Position numbers and translations under genes: made by a program. DNA of 64,000 nt from Actinokineospora alba. GTDB lineage: Bacteria; Actinomycetota; Actinomycetes; Mycobacteriales; Pseudonocardiaceae. The notes under the pieces are model-generated. The model ran no database searches. It had not been told where the DNA came from and saw only the letters and a program-made list of their open reading frames with translations. Location of the stretch: positions 5,456,001 to 5,520,000 of the forward strand of contig NZ_SNXU01000001.1 in NCBI RefSeq assembly GCF_004362515.1, given 5' to 3'. This document shows, one piece after another, positions 33,086 through 41,797 of this stretch (position 1 is the stretch's first letter; the number at the start of each line of letters is the position of its first letter).

Positions 33086-33817
33086 TCAGCCTGCGGCGAA
33101 GTTGAGCAGGCCGAGGTGTTCGTGGGCGCGGGTCACGTCGAGCAGCGGGGGGCCGCTGCGGCGCGGGTTGGTGGCGCCGATGGACAGCGCGGAACGGACC
33201 CGGTGACCGCCCGCGAGGGGGTGCAGCGACAGCAGCAGCGCGGCGGTTCCGGCGACGAGTGTCGCGGCGACGCCGTTGCCGGAGGCGGGCCCGGTGGGTC
33301 CGGGGAGGTCCTCGCCGGGGGCGAGCAGGCCGCGGGGTTCGTCTTCGAGGTCGACGAACCAGCTGACCCGGCCCGAAGGCGCGCAGGAGGAGACGGGAAG
33401 CACCCAGGAGTGGGTGGTCAGGTCGGTGTGCGGGCCGCCCGCGGCGAAGATGAGGACGCCGCGTTCGGCGGCGCGGTCGAGGGTCTCGGCGAGAACACGC
33501 CGTTCGTGCACGCCCCCGTCGAGCAGGCCGGTGCCGATGGCGATGACGTTCGCCGGGCCGTCGAGCAGTTCCCCCAGGATGACCGATAACTCCCCTGGGG
33601 TGACGCCCGCGTCCGGGCAGGACCGGGGCAGGATCGGGCACAGGGGGCTGACCGAGAGCGCGTCGCCGGTCAGGACGCAGGCGAGGGCGGTGATGTCGTT
33701 GTCGCCGCTGACGAGTCCGATGGCGATGTCGGGCGACCCCGCGCCGTGGCGGCGGACCGGGGGCAGCCGCACGAGGTCGAGCAGCGGTGAACGAACGCGG
33801 CGGCGCGTTCCGATCAT
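33086..33817 (-). CDS. Subtilase-like protein lacking the catalytic triad
   Basis: A 243-residue protein with the outline of an S8 subtilisin fold: IAIGLVSGDND at the first strand, GVLIFAAGGPHTDL where active enzymes have the oxyanion AAGN, and SGNGVAATLVAGTAALLLSLHP where they have GTSxAAPxVAG. The HGTHVAG motif is absent and the serine position holds Gly. It therefore should not be proteolytic. No signal peptide. GGAGG lies eight bases before the ATG. It precedes no obvious peptide gene; a scaffold or inhibitor role is speculative. Confidence 0.65.
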   Translation of the reverse strand: MIGTRRRVRSPLLDLVRLPPVRRHGAGSPDIAIGLVSGDNDITALACVLTGDALSVSPLCPILPRSCPDAGVTPGELSVILGELLDGPANVIAIGTGLLDGGVHERRVLAETLDRAAERGVLIFAAGGPHTDLTTHSWVLPVSSCAPSGRVSWFVDLEDEPRGLLAPGEDLPGPTGPASGNGVAATLVAGTAALLLSLHPLAGGHRVRSALSIGATNPRRSGPPLLDVTRAHEHLGLLNFAAG

Positions 33818-33924
33818 GGCCGCACACCTCCAGCCGTCGTCTCGGCCTTGCGGAGGTCTCCGCCGGGCATCGCGAACTGTAGCGGCGGGACGTCGCTGTG
33901 TGATCACTCCAAGCGAGTGAACGT

Positions 33925-34452
33925 TCAGCCGGTCGAGGACTTGACGCGGCCCGCGGAGAACCGGTTGACGGCGTCGAGGATCTCGTCGCGGCCGCGGGTG
34001 AACAGCCGGGTGTCCAGGGGCAATCCGGGGCCCGAGGCGACCGGCCAGGCGTCGCGCCGGTGCAGGCCGGTCACCCCGGCGGTGCCGGGGGTGACGCCCG
34101 CGCGGAGCCGGAAGCGCAGGGTGGGGCCGTCGACGACGACGTGGCGCAGGGTGTCCCACGGCAGGAACGCGGGGCCTTGGCCGGTGGGCAGCCGGATGCC
34201 TTCGACGTCGATCAGGAGCGGCGACTCGCGGCGGTGGCGGCGGAAGTAGTAGGCGCCGAGTTTGGCACCTGGGGCGGCGAGCGCGGCACCGATGAGCAGG
34301 AGCGCGACGCCGACGCCGATCAGGTCGGCGACCGTGGCGATGATCACCGCGATCAGGGCGATCACGCCGCCCGCGACCCAGGGGACCAGTGGTCGCCGCC
34401 AGGCCTCGAGGTCGACATCGGCCACGAACGATTCTCCGGCCCCAGACGTCAT
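33925..34452 (-). CDS. Membrane protein with PH-like domain
   Basis: A 175-residue protein. Two adjacent membrane helices lie at residues about 24-60 (VPWVAGGVIALIAVIIATVA, GVALLLIGAALAAPG), followed by RRHRRESPLLIDVEGIRLP, FLPWDTLRHVVVDGPTLRFRL: the strand pattern of a bacterial PH (YdbT/YvbH-like) domain exposed to the cytoplasm. ATG at 34452 is the last start before the first helix. Role unknown; it is divergent from the GH92 gene. Confidence 0.65.
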   Translation of the reverse strand: MTSGAGESFVADVDLEAWRRPLVPWVAGGVIALIAVIIATVADLIGVGVALLLIGAALAAPGAKLGAYYFRRHRRESPLLIDVEGIRLPTGQGPAFLPWDTLRHVVVDGPTLRFRLRAGVTPGTAGVTGLHRRDAWPVASGPGLPLDTRLFTRGRDEILDAVNRFSAGRVKSSTG

Positions 34453-34664
34453 CGCATGGTCCTCCCCGACAGAGTTCGATGTTGGGGCGAACACTATGGC
34501 CGGGCGGGTATTGGCTGGTGGCGAACCGCCGGGCCGGTGGGATGAGCTCGGTCACCGTGGGAGCTGGGTGGGCGGGCGCCGCTTCCTCGTCGACACCCGC
34601 CGCTGCCCATCATGCCGGGTGGGTCGCGGCACCGACCACTCGAATTTCGGCCTACCCTTGATCA

Positions 34665-37600
34665 ATGACCTTTCGCACGTCGTTCGAGTCCGACGATGCC
34701 GTCCCGACCTGGTCGGACACCGTGGAGGTGTCCGCGCGCGGCGCCGCGGTGTCCGATGGGGCCACGTTGCGGACCAGGGTCGAGGGCGGCCCGGCCGACG
34801 CTCCGGCCGCCCGATCGGGGGTCGGGTTCACCGGTTCGTGCGCGCTTCGGTACGAGGGCGCGCACACAGCCGACGGTGTCGGGTACCAGACGAACCGGGT
34901 GTTCTGGACGGAGATCCCGGTGGTGGCGGACACCGTGCTGAGCTACGTGGTGTTCCCGGAGCTGGTGGGCGGCGACCTGCGGTATCCGAGCACGTATGTG
35001 GCCGTGGACCTGCTGTTCGACGATGGCGCGTACCTCAGTGAACTCGGTGCGGTCGACCAGTTGGGGTTCCCGATGACCCCGCTGGGTCAGGGCGGGTCGC
35101 GGGCGCTGTTCCCGGACCAGTGGAACCACCGGTCGGTGCGGCTCGGTGAGGTCGCGACGGGCCGGACGATCACCCGGATCCTGGTCGCCTACCGCGGCCC
35201 GGAGGGTTCGGCGGAGTTCGCGGGGTGGATCGACGACCTCGCGGTGGAGTCGGTGCCGCGGCGGGAGCTCGACCCGGTCGACCGGGTGCTCACCACGCGC
35301 GGGACGCATTCGTCGGGCGACTTCTCCCGGGGCAACACTTTCCCGGCGACGGCGGTGCCGCACGGGTTCAACTTCTGGACGCCGGTGACGAACGCGGCGG
35401 TGACGAACTGGTTCTACGAGTACCACCGCGGGTCGACCCCGAGGAACCAGCCGGCGCTGCAGGCGATCGGGATCAGCCACCAGCCCAGCCCGTGGATGGG
35501 CGACCGGCACACCTTCCACCTGATGCCCACGCGGGAGACGAAGGTGGGGCGGGAGGCGCGGGCGCTGACCTTCCGCCGGGAGAACGAGCTCGCCCGCCCG
35601 CACTGCTACGAGGTGCGGTTCGACAACGGGATTCACGCGCAGGTGGCGCCCACCGACCACGCGGCGGTGCTGCGGTTCACCTTCCCGCCGGGCCAGGCGA
35701 ACCTGGTGCTGGACAACGTGGGCCTGGGCGGGGCGGTGCGGGTCGCGCCGGACGGGACGATCACCGGGCACTCCGACGTGCGCAGCGGGCTGTCGGTGGG
35801 GGCGGGCCGGATGTTCGTGCACGCCACCGTGGACCGCCCGGTACGGGAGTCGGGGCACCGGCTGCGGGGGCTGGCGTGGGCGCGGACCGCGCTGGTGCGG
35901 TTCGAGCCGGAGGCCGAGGGCGAGACGGTGCTGACGGTGCGGATCGCGACGTCGCTGATCAGCCCGGAGCAGGCGCGGCGCAACCTGGAGACCGAGATCG
36001 GCCCGGACGACACGTACGAGTCGGTGCGTGACCGGGCGCGGGCCCAGTGGGCGGAACTGCTCGGCCGGGTCGAGGTCGACGGGGCGAGCGAGGACGAGCT
36101 GACCACGCTGTACTCGTGTCTGTATCGGCTGTTCCTCTATCCGAATTCCGGATACGAGGAGACCGCGTCGGGTCCGCGGTATGCCAGTCCGGTGAGCCCG
36201 CCGGCGATCGTGGACGGGAAGGTATTCGTCAACAACGGGTTCTGGGACACCTATCGGACATGCTGGCCCGCGTACGCCCTGCTCGCCCCGACCCGCTGCG
36301 GTGAGCTGATCGACGGGTTCCTGCAGCAGTACCGCGACGGCGGGTGGGTCTCGCGGTGGTCCTCCCCCGGCTACGCGAACCTGATGACCGGCACCAGTTC
36401 CGACGTCGCGTTCGCCGATGCCTACCTCAAGGGCGTGCGCGGTTTCGACGTCCACGACGCCTACAACGCCGCCCTGCGCAACGCGACCGTGACGCCGCCG
36501 GACGAGTCGGTCGGCCGCAAGGGGCTGGAGCGGTCGATCTTCCTGCACTACACGCCGACCAACACCCACGAGGGCCTGTCGTGGGCGCTGGAGGGCTGCG
36601 TCAACGACTTCGGCATCGCCAACCTCGCCGCCGCCCTGGGCGATGAGGACAACCACGCCTACTTCCTCGATCGGGCCCGTCACTATGTTCACCACTTCGA
36701 CCAGCGAATCGGGTTCTTCCAGGGGCGCGGTCCGACTGAAGGGTGGCGGTGCTCGCCCGCCTCCTACGACCCGAAGGTGTGGGGCCACGACTACACCGAG
36801 ACCAACGGGTGGACGGCCGCGTTCGCCGTCCCGCACGACGGCGCGGGCCTGGCCGAGCTGTACGGCGGGCCGGACAAGCTGGCCGCGAAGCTCGACGAGT
36901 ACTTCGCCACCCCGGAGACGGGCACGCACCCGGGGTCCTACCGCCGGGTGATCCACGAGATGACCGAGGCGCGCGATGCGCGGATGGGGCAGTACGGGCA
37001 CAGCAACCAGCCCGCCCACCACATCCCGTACCTCTACACCCAGGCCGGTCACCCGGCGCGCGCCCAGGAGAAGGTGCGCGACGTGCTGGCCCGGCTCTAC
37101 CAGGGCAGCGAGATCGGTCAGGGGTATGTGGGCGATGAGGACAACGGCGAGATGTCGGCCTGGTTCCTGTTCAGCGCCCTGGGTTTCTACCCGCTGCGCG
37201 TGGGCAGCCCGACCTATGTGATCGGCTCACCGTTGTTCCCGCGCGCGGTCCTGCGGCTGGAGAACGGGCGGGAGCTGGTGGTGACCGCGGCCAACCACGG
37301 CAGGCGCAACGTGTACGTGCAGAGCCTGCGGGTCAACGGGGAGCCGTACGGGCTCACCTACATCAGCCACGAGATTCTCGCCGAGGGCGCGCGGCTGGAG
37401 TTCGAGATGGGCCCGGAGCCCTCGGACTGGGGCACCGGCCCCGACGCCACTCCCCCGGCGCTGGGCGCGGGCCCACCGCTGCGCGACGTCACGCGCGGCA
37501 TGGAAGGTCCGCTGTTCGACGACACCACGCGCACGGAGTCCGTTGTGGACGCTCCAGTGGAGATCGAGACGGACCCTGCCGAGGTGCTGATCTACACCCT

Positions 37601-37820
37601 CACCTCAAGTGGCGAAGGCCCGGACCCGACCGACTGGGTGCTGCGCGGGTCGATCGACGGGGTGATCTGGGACGAGCTTGATCAGCGCACCGACCAGAAG
37701 TTCCCGTGGCGCAGGCAGACCCGGCCCTTCAAGGTGAAGGCGCCGGGCCCGTACCGCCACTACTCGCTGGTCTTCGACGGTGTCGCCTGCCTCGCGCAGA
37801 TCGAACTGCTTGCTCAGTAG
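34665..37820 (+). CDS. GH92 family alpha-mannosidase
   Basis: A 1051-residue glycoside hydrolase of family 92, exo-acting alpha-mannosidases. The N-terminal third is a beta-sandwich; the catalytic (alpha/alpha)6 part holds TPTNTHEGLSWALEG (acid residues) and GYVGDEDNGEMSAWFLFSALGFYPL (the family's GNxD-like motif, abbreviated here), and the C-terminal part adds another sandwich with GSPLFPRAVLRLENGRELVV. No signal peptide is present, suggesting cytoplasmic or non-classical location. Length is longer than average because of an extra N-terminal domain (residues 1-190) and a C-terminal F5/8-like tail. Divergent promoter region with the PH-like gene. Confidence 0.9.
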   Translation: MTFRTSFESDDAVPTWSDTVEVSARGAAVSDGATLRTRVEGGPADAPAARSGVGFTGSCALRYEGAHTADGVGYQTNRVFWTEIPVVADTVLSYVVFPELVGGDLRYPSTYVAVDLLFDDGAYLSELGAVDQLGFPMTPLGQGGSRALFPDQWNHRSVRLGEVATGRTITRILVAYRGPEGSAEFAGWIDDLAVESVPRRELDPVDRVLTTRGTHSSGDFSRGNTFPATAVPHGFNFWTPVTNAAVTNWFYEYHRGSTPRNQPALQAIGISHQPSPWMGDRHTFHLMPTRETKVGREARALTFRRENELARPHCYEVRFDNGIHAQVAPTDHAAVLRFTFPPGQANLVLDNVGLGGAVRVAPDGTITGHSDVRSGLSVGAGRMFVHATVDRPVRESGHRLRGLAWARTALVRFEPEAEGETVLTVRIATSLISPEQARRNLETEIGPDDTYESVRDRARAQWAELLGRVEVDGASEDELTTLYSCLYRLFLYPNSGYEETASGPRYASPVSPPAIVDGKVFVNNGFWDTYRTCWPAYALLAPTRCGELIDGFLQQYRDGGWVSRWSSPGYANLMTGTSSDVAFADAYLKGVRGFDVHDAYNAALRNATVTPPDESVGRKGLERSIFLHYTPTNTHEGLSWALEGCVNDFGIANLAAALGDEDNHAYFLDRARHYVHHFDQRIGFFQGRGPTEGWRCSPASYDPKVWGHDYTETNGWTAAFAVPHDGAGLAELYGGPDKLAAKLDEYFATPETGTHPGSYRRVIHEMTEARDARMGQYGHSNQPAHHIPYLYTQAGHPARAQEKVRDVLARLYQGSEIGQGYVGDEDNGEMSAWFLFSALGFYPLRVGSPTYVIGSPLFPRAVLRLENGRELVVTAANHGRRNVYVQSLRVNGEPYGLTYISHEILAEGARLEFEMGPEPSDWGTGPDATPPALGAGPPLRDVTRGMEGPLFDDTTRTESVVDAPVEIETDPAEVLIYTLTSSGEGPDPTDWVLRGSIDGVIWDELDQRTDQKFPWRRQTRPFKVKAPGPYRHYSLVFDGVACLAQIELLAQ

Positions 37821-38320
37821 CGGCCGCTGCGGAAGCGCAGCCAGGCGCCGGTGCTGTGGGCGCCTGCCTGGATGAGGCTGACGAGCGGCAGCACGCTGAA
37901 GGCGATCGCGATGAGGACGAGGCCGCCCTTGGCGCCGGAGGGGTCCTCGGGATCAAGGGTGGTGCCGGGAAACCAGACAGCGACGCCGATCCAGAGCAGC
38001 GACAGCAAGAGGTGGATGGCGTTTCCCGCGATGATCACCGACCGGTGCTTGCCGAGGAGGAGCAGGACCCCGCCCGCGACCAGACCCTCCATGGCGATGA
38101 ACTGCAGACCCCAGAGGGTGTGCGCGATCACGGCGTGCGTTCCGGTCCTTCCCATGGCCACGAAGACCATGACGAGCGTCGTGATCGCGGTGAGGCCGCT
38201 CTGGATGAACGCGAGCACGGCCGCCGACACCACCATCCCCGGCCGCCGCACCACAGGTCGGTCGACAGCCGCCACCGGCGGACCGCCGTAGTGCGGTGCG
38301 CCGAGTTGTCCGTCTGTCAT
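37814..38320 (-). CDS. Four-helix membrane protein, paralogue A
   Basis: A 168-residue protein with a hydrophilic N terminus and four hydrophobic helices (VSAAVLAFIQSGLTAITTLV, LWGLQFIAMEGLVAGGVLLLL, IIAGNAIHLLLSLLWIGVAVWF, LVLIAIAFSVLPLVSLIQ). The ending SLIQAGAHSTGAWLR matches that of the next upstream gene, a tandem paralogue. No named family recognised. It overlaps the convergent GH92 stop by seven bases. ATG at 38320. Confidence 0.7.
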   Translation of the reverse strand: MTDGQLGAPHYGGPPVAAVDRPVVRRPGMVVSAAVLAFIQSGLTAITTLVMVFVAMGRTGTHAVIAHTLWGLQFIAMEGLVAGGVLLLLGKHRSVIIAGNAIHLLLSLLWIGVAVWFPGTTLDPEDPSGAKGGLVLIAIAFSVLPLVSLIQAGAHSTGAWLRFRSGRY

Positions 38321-38358
38321 CCACGCTCCTCGTCGTCGGGCCCGGTGCCGAGTATCCG

Positions 38359-38787
38359 TCAGGGCGAGCGCAGCCAGGCACCGGTGTCGCGGTGCCAGGT
38401 CTGGATCAGGCTGATGACCGGCAGCACAGCGAACGCCACAGCGAAGCGGGTGACCACGGCCTGCCCACCCGCCGGGTCGTGCACCTCGATGTCGCCGCCG
38501 AACTCGACCGCGGTGGCGATCCACAGGCACGACAACACGAGCTGCACGGCGTTGCCGCTGGTCAGCACCTTGCGGCCGCGGCATTGGAGCAGCACGATCC
38601 CGCCGTGGACCAGCAGGTACAGGCCGATGACCTGCAGCACCGCGAGTCCCAGGACGGCCGGAGCCGCGGAGTCGTCACGCAGGATGCCGACCATCAGCAT
38701 GTAGATCGTCGTCATCGCCGTGGCCGACGCCTGGACGAACGCCAGCACCGCGGCCGAGAGCGCCACACCTGGCCGGTCCGGGGGCAT
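38359..38787 (-). CDS. Four-helix membrane protein, paralogue B
   Basis: A 142-residue paralogue of its downstream neighbour: the same helix order (LSAAVLAFVQASATAMTTIY, LQVIGLYLLVHGGIVLL, TSGNAVQLVLSCLWIATAVEF, FAVAFAVLPVISLIQ) and the same ending, TWHRDTGAWLRSP. Tandem duplication is the simplest origin. ATG at 38787 was chosen because the family begins a few residues before helix 1; the frame is open further upstream. Function unknown. Confidence 0.65.
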   Translation of the reverse strand: MPPDRPGVALSAAVLAFVQASATAMTTIYMLMVGILRDDSAAPAVLGLAVLQVIGLYLLVHGGIVLLQCRGRKVLTSGNAVQLVLSCLWIATAVEFGGDIEVHDPAGGQAVVTRFAVAFAVLPVISLIQTWHRDTGAWLRSP

Positions 38788-38872
38788 CGCGGTGATCTCC
38801 GTTCGATCGGAGGCCGCATGATCGCACGATGGTGACAGGTCGGCCGCCGCCGTTGTCCGTTCCGTGACGAAA

Positions 38873-39574
38873 TCAGGCGCCGGTGGAGCCGCCGACGACC
38901 GCGTCACCGGAGGCGACCGCCTCTTCCTCGGGCTTGGGTTCGGGCGGGACGATGCCGGTGAGCGCGCTGCCCAGGTCGTTCATCCGCAGCACGAACGGCC
39001 GGGTCTCGGTGTAGCGCACCACCGACACCGACGACGGGTCGACCATGATCCGCTGGAACGAGTCCAGGTGTTGGGCGAGCGCGTCGGCCAGGATCGCCTT
39101 GATGACGTCGCCGTGGCTGCACAGCAGCCAGACGGCGTGGTCGCCGTGCTCGGCGGTGATCTTCGCGTCGTGCGCGCGGACGGCGGCCACCGCGCGGGCC
39201 TGCACCGCGGCCAGCCCCTCACCGCCGGGGAACACCGCGGCGGACGGGTGCTGCTGCACGACCTTCCACAGCGGTTCGGAGAACAGGTCTTTGAGCGCGC
39301 GGCCGGTCCAGGAGCCGTAGTCGACCTCGGCGAGCGCGTCCTCGGTGACGGGGACGAGTTCGCGGTCGGCCGCGAGCGGGGCCACGGTCTCCGCGCAGCG
39401 GGTCAGCGGTGAGGAGACGATCGCGCGCAGCGGGACGTCGGCGAGGCGGGCGACGAGCCCTTCGGCCTGGGTGCGTCCGGTGTCGTCGAGGTGCACCCCT
39501 TCGGCGCGCCCGGCGAGGACGCCGGAGCCGTTGGCGGTGGATCGGGCGTGTCGGAGCAGAACGACTGTGGCCAC
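38873..39574 (-). CDS. Histidine phosphatase (MSMEG_4193 family)
   Basis: A 233-residue phosphatase of the histidine phosphatase superfamily, with the catalytic RHA motif in VVLLRHARSTANGSGVLAGR and the second His in LLCSHGDVIKAIL. It matches the MSMEG_4193 subfamily, normally adjacent to DUF3090 and SCO1664 genes. Here those genes lie at 23727-25094, same strand, 14 kb downstream, so the conserved trio is interrupted. The subfamily's substrate is unknown to me. ATG start. Confidence 0.88.
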   Translation of the reverse strand: MATVVLLRHARSTANGSGVLAGRAEGVHLDDTGRTQAEGLVARLADVPLRAIVSSPLTRCAETVAPLAADRELVPVTEDALAEVDYGSWTGRALKDLFSEPLWKVVQQHPSAAVFPGGEGLAAVQARAVAAVRAHDAKITAEHGDHAVWLLCSHGDVIKAILADALAQHLDSFQRIMVDPSSVSVVRYTETRPFVLRMNDLGSALTGIVPPEPKPEEEAVASGDAVVGGSTGA

Positions 39575-39633
39575 GGTCCGAGCTTAATGCGCGCCCGGAG
39601 CGGCGGACCCGGTCGCCCGGGTCCGCCGCGCGC

Positions 39634-40167
39634 TCACGGGGTGCCCTCGCGGCGCGGTGGGACGCCCTGCTGGTTCATGGCGGGGCCGCCGCCGGGGCCC
39701 GCCATCGTCGACGGTTCGGCTATCGACTCGGCGACGCCCACCTCGTCGGCGGTGACGACCACCTCGTCGCCGACCTCGACGGCGGCGCGGACGGTGTCGC
39801 CGTCGATCGTGTAGGTCTTGGTGTAGCCGTCGTCGCTCTTGGCGGTCAGGGCGGTGTCGCTCACTTCGGTGACCTCTCCGGTCTGCGTCAGCTGCGTCTT
39901 GTAGCCGCCCCGTTCGTCGGGGACGACGAACTCGCCGTGCAGCGCTCCTCCCTGGCCGCCGCGCATGAGCATCGGACCGCCGCCGCGGCCGCCTGGCGAG
40001 TCGGCGGTGGCGCCGCTCGCGGCGTAGACGGCGAAACCGCCCGCGGTGGCGACGCCGAGGGCGACCCCGGTGGCGGCGACGGTCTTCTTCCATGACCAGC
40101 CGGGCTCGGTGCGCTCCGGCACGGGGGCGCCCCACACGCCCGGGGCGGGCTCGGTCTGCTCAGTCAT
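39634..40167 (-). CDS. Membrane-anchored extracytoplasmic protein
   Basis: A 177-residue protein: a 27-residue cytoplasmic tail rich in Pro/Glu, one membrane segment (TVAATGVALGVATAGGFAVY), a Gly-rich spacer and an extracytoplasmic beta domain (TGEVTEVSDTALTAKSDDGY, TYTIDGDTVRAAVEVGDEV). Domains of this OB-like pattern (DUF5666-like) are often encoded next to sensor kinases, as here, where it is divergent from one and shares its promoter region with 11-bp direct repeats on both strands. AGGAGG precedes the ATG. It may report envelope or metal stress to the kinase; that is inference. Confidence 0.75.
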   Translation of the reverse strand: MTEQTEPAPGVWGAPVPERTEPGWSWKKTVAATGVALGVATAGGFAVYAASGATADSPGGRGGGPMLMRGGQGGALHGEFVVPDERGGYKTQLTQTGEVTEVSDTALTAKSDDGYTKTYTIDGDTVRAAVEVGDEVVVTADEVGVAESIAEPSTMAGPGGGPAMNQQGVPPRREGTP

Positions 40168-40226
40168 GATTCCTCCTGGGTCACGGGGGCACTGTGCCCG
40201 CGTGGACTCCACGATCACGGCCGTCC

Positions 40227-40254
40227 CTGTGCGCTCCCTGTGCCCGTGGTGGGC
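40227..40254 (-). promoter_or_regulatory. 11-bp direct-repeat array, minus strand
   Basis: On the minus strand, GCCCAC, GCACAG and GCACAG recur at exact 11-base steps (plus coordinates 40249-40254, 40238-40243, 40227-40232), about 60 bases before the start of the 40167 gene. Same repeat as the plus-strand arrays at 40276, 41737 and 43607. Confidence 0.7.
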
Positions 40255-40275
40255 ATCGGCTATGACTGCCCCGAC

Positions 40276-40303
40276 GCACAGCTGTGGCACAGGTTCGGCA
40301 CAG
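40276..40303 (+). promoter_or_regulatory. 11-bp direct-repeat array before the sensor kinase gene
   Basis: GCACAG occurs at 40276, 40287 and 40298, three copies exactly 11 bases apart, 33 bases before the kinase ATG. Direct repeats with one-turn spacing are the usual target of OmpR/PhoB-type response regulators. Confidence 0.75.
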
Positions 40304-40336
40304 GGCGCCCCCACCGGTGGGCGACACAGTGGCGGC

Positions 40337-41746
40337 ATGTCGTTGAGGGCGAAGCTGATCGCCGAGCAGGTGGTGCTGCTGGCCATGGTGTGCCTGGTCA
40401 TCGGGGTGGTGACGATCGTCGGCCTGCGCACTTTCCTGGTCGGCCAGCTCGACGGTCAGCTCACCGACGCCAGCCGCCGGGCGCTGGTGTTCGTCGGCCG
40501 CGACCGTGGGCTGCCCAGCCCGCCGCCGCCGATCAACGCCCCAGGTCAGGGGCCGGGCACGATCAACGCGCTGCTCGTGCGCGGCTCGGTGTACGACGCG
40601 GCCCGGCAGACCAGTTCCGGGTTCAGCCAGTCGCTGCGGACCGAGCTGCACAGCGTGCTGCTGGCGCTGCCGACCGACGGCGAGGCCCACGACCGCGCGC
40701 TGGGCGAACTGGGTGACTACCGGCTGCTGGCGACCCGATCGCTCGACGAGGACGTCGTGGTGATCACCGGGCTGCCGCTGGGCGCGGTCGACGACACGAT
40801 CCTCACCACCGGGCTGTTGCTCGGCGGGATCACGCTGCTCGGCCTGACCATCGCCGGGGTCGCCGGCGTGCTGATCGTGCGGCGCACCCTGCGTCCGCTC
40901 GACCGGATGGCCGCGACCGCCGCCCGGGTCGCGGAACTGCCACTCGACCGCGGGGAGGTGGCGCTGTCGGTGCGGGTTCCGACGGTCTACACCGACCCGC
41001 GAACCGAGGTCGGGAAGGTCGGTTCCGCGCTGAACCGGATGCTCGGCCACATCGGGGCCGCCCTCACCGCGCGGCACGCCAGCGAGTCCAGGGTGCGCCA
41101 GTTCGTCGCCGACGCCAGCCATGAACTGCGCACACCGCTGGCGGCGATCCGCGGGTACGCCGAACTGGCCCAGCGCCGGGGTGTGGACGTGACCCACGCG
41201 CTGTCGCGGGTCGAATCCGAGGCCAAACGCATGACCATCCTGGTCGACGACCTGCTGTTGCTGGCCCGTCTCGACGCGGGCCGCCCGCTGCGGCAGGAGA
41301 CCCTCGACCTGTCCCGGCTGGTGCTCGACGCCGTGGGCGACGCGCGGGTCGCGGGTCAGGACCACCGGTGGCGGCTCGACCTGCCCGCCGACCCGGTCAT
41401 GATGCGCGGCGACGAGGCGCGGCTGCACCAGGTCGCCGCGAACCTGCTGGCCAACGGCCGCACCCACACCCCACTGGGCACGACGATCACCACCAGGCTG
41501 GTGGTCGACGGCGACGAGGTGGTCCTCACCGTCGCCGATGACGGCCCGGGCATCCCCGACGCGCTGCTGCCCGAGGTGTTCGAGCGGTTCGCCCGCGGCG
41601 ACGGCTCCCGGTCGCGCGCGCAGGGCAGCACCGGCCTGGGCCTGGCGATCGTGGCGGCGGTCGTGCACACCCACCACGGCACGGTGACGGTGACGAGCAA
41701 GCCCGGGAACACCGTGTTCACCGTGCGGCTGCCCACGCACAGCTGA
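40337..41746 (+). CDS. Sensor histidine kinase
   Basis: A 469-residue membrane sensor. Helix 1 (VVLLAMVCLVIGVVTIVGL) and helix 2 (LTTGLLLGGITLLGLTIAGV) flank an extracytoplasmic domain of about 110 residues. HAMP, then the phosphorylation site FVADASHELRTPLAAIRGY, then the ATPase domain with NLLANGRTHTPLG, VADDGPGIPDAL and GSTGLGLAIV. The type resembles actinobacterial TcrY/MtrB-like kinases. No response regulator gene flanks it, unusual for this class. It is the first gene of the glycosyltransferase locus, and its own promoter carries the 11-bp repeat array, suggesting autoregulation. Confidence 0.92.
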   Translation: MSLRAKLIAEQVVLLAMVCLVIGVVTIVGLRTFLVGQLDGQLTDASRRALVFVGRDRGLPSPPPPINAPGQGPGTINALLVRGSVYDAARQTSSGFSQSLRTELHSVLLALPTDGEAHDRALGELGDYRLLATRSLDEDVVVITGLPLGAVDDTILTTGLLLGGITLLGLTIAGVAGVLIVRRTLRPLDRMAATAARVAELPLDRGEVALSVRVPTVYTDPRTEVGKVGSALNRMLGHIGAALTARHASESRVRQFVADASHELRTPLAAIRGYAELAQRRGVDVTHALSRVESEAKRMTILVDDLLLLARLDAGRPLRQETLDLSRLVLDAVGDARVAGQDHRWRLDLPADPVMMRGDEARLHQVAANLLANGRTHTPLGTTITTRLVVDGDEVVLTVADDGPGIPDALLPEVFERFARGDGSRSRAQGSTGLGLAIVAAVVHTHHGTVTVTSKPGNTVFTVRLPTHS

Positions 41747-41775
41747 CGCACAGGGCGGTCACACGGTCAGCCCAG
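41737..41775 (+). promoter_or_regulatory. 11-bp direct-repeat array before the first GT39 gene
   Basis: GCACAG (41737), GCACAG (41748), TCACAC (41759) and GCCCAG (41770), all 11 bases apart, overlapping the end of the kinase gene and ending 22 bases before the GT39 ATG. The unit order matches the array at 43607. Confidence 0.75.
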
Positions 41776-41797
41776 CGCGGATCGAGAGCGTGGCGCC

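Noticed and set aside
33086..34452. Ribosomal-peptide (cyanobactin-like) cluster around the subtilase
   Set aside because: No precursor peptide, cyclodehydratase or transporter gene nearby, and the protease is inactive by sequence.
34662..37052. 796-residue frame on the minus strand
   Set aside because: Mirror of the GH92 gene; only low-complexity Arg/Val/Pro.
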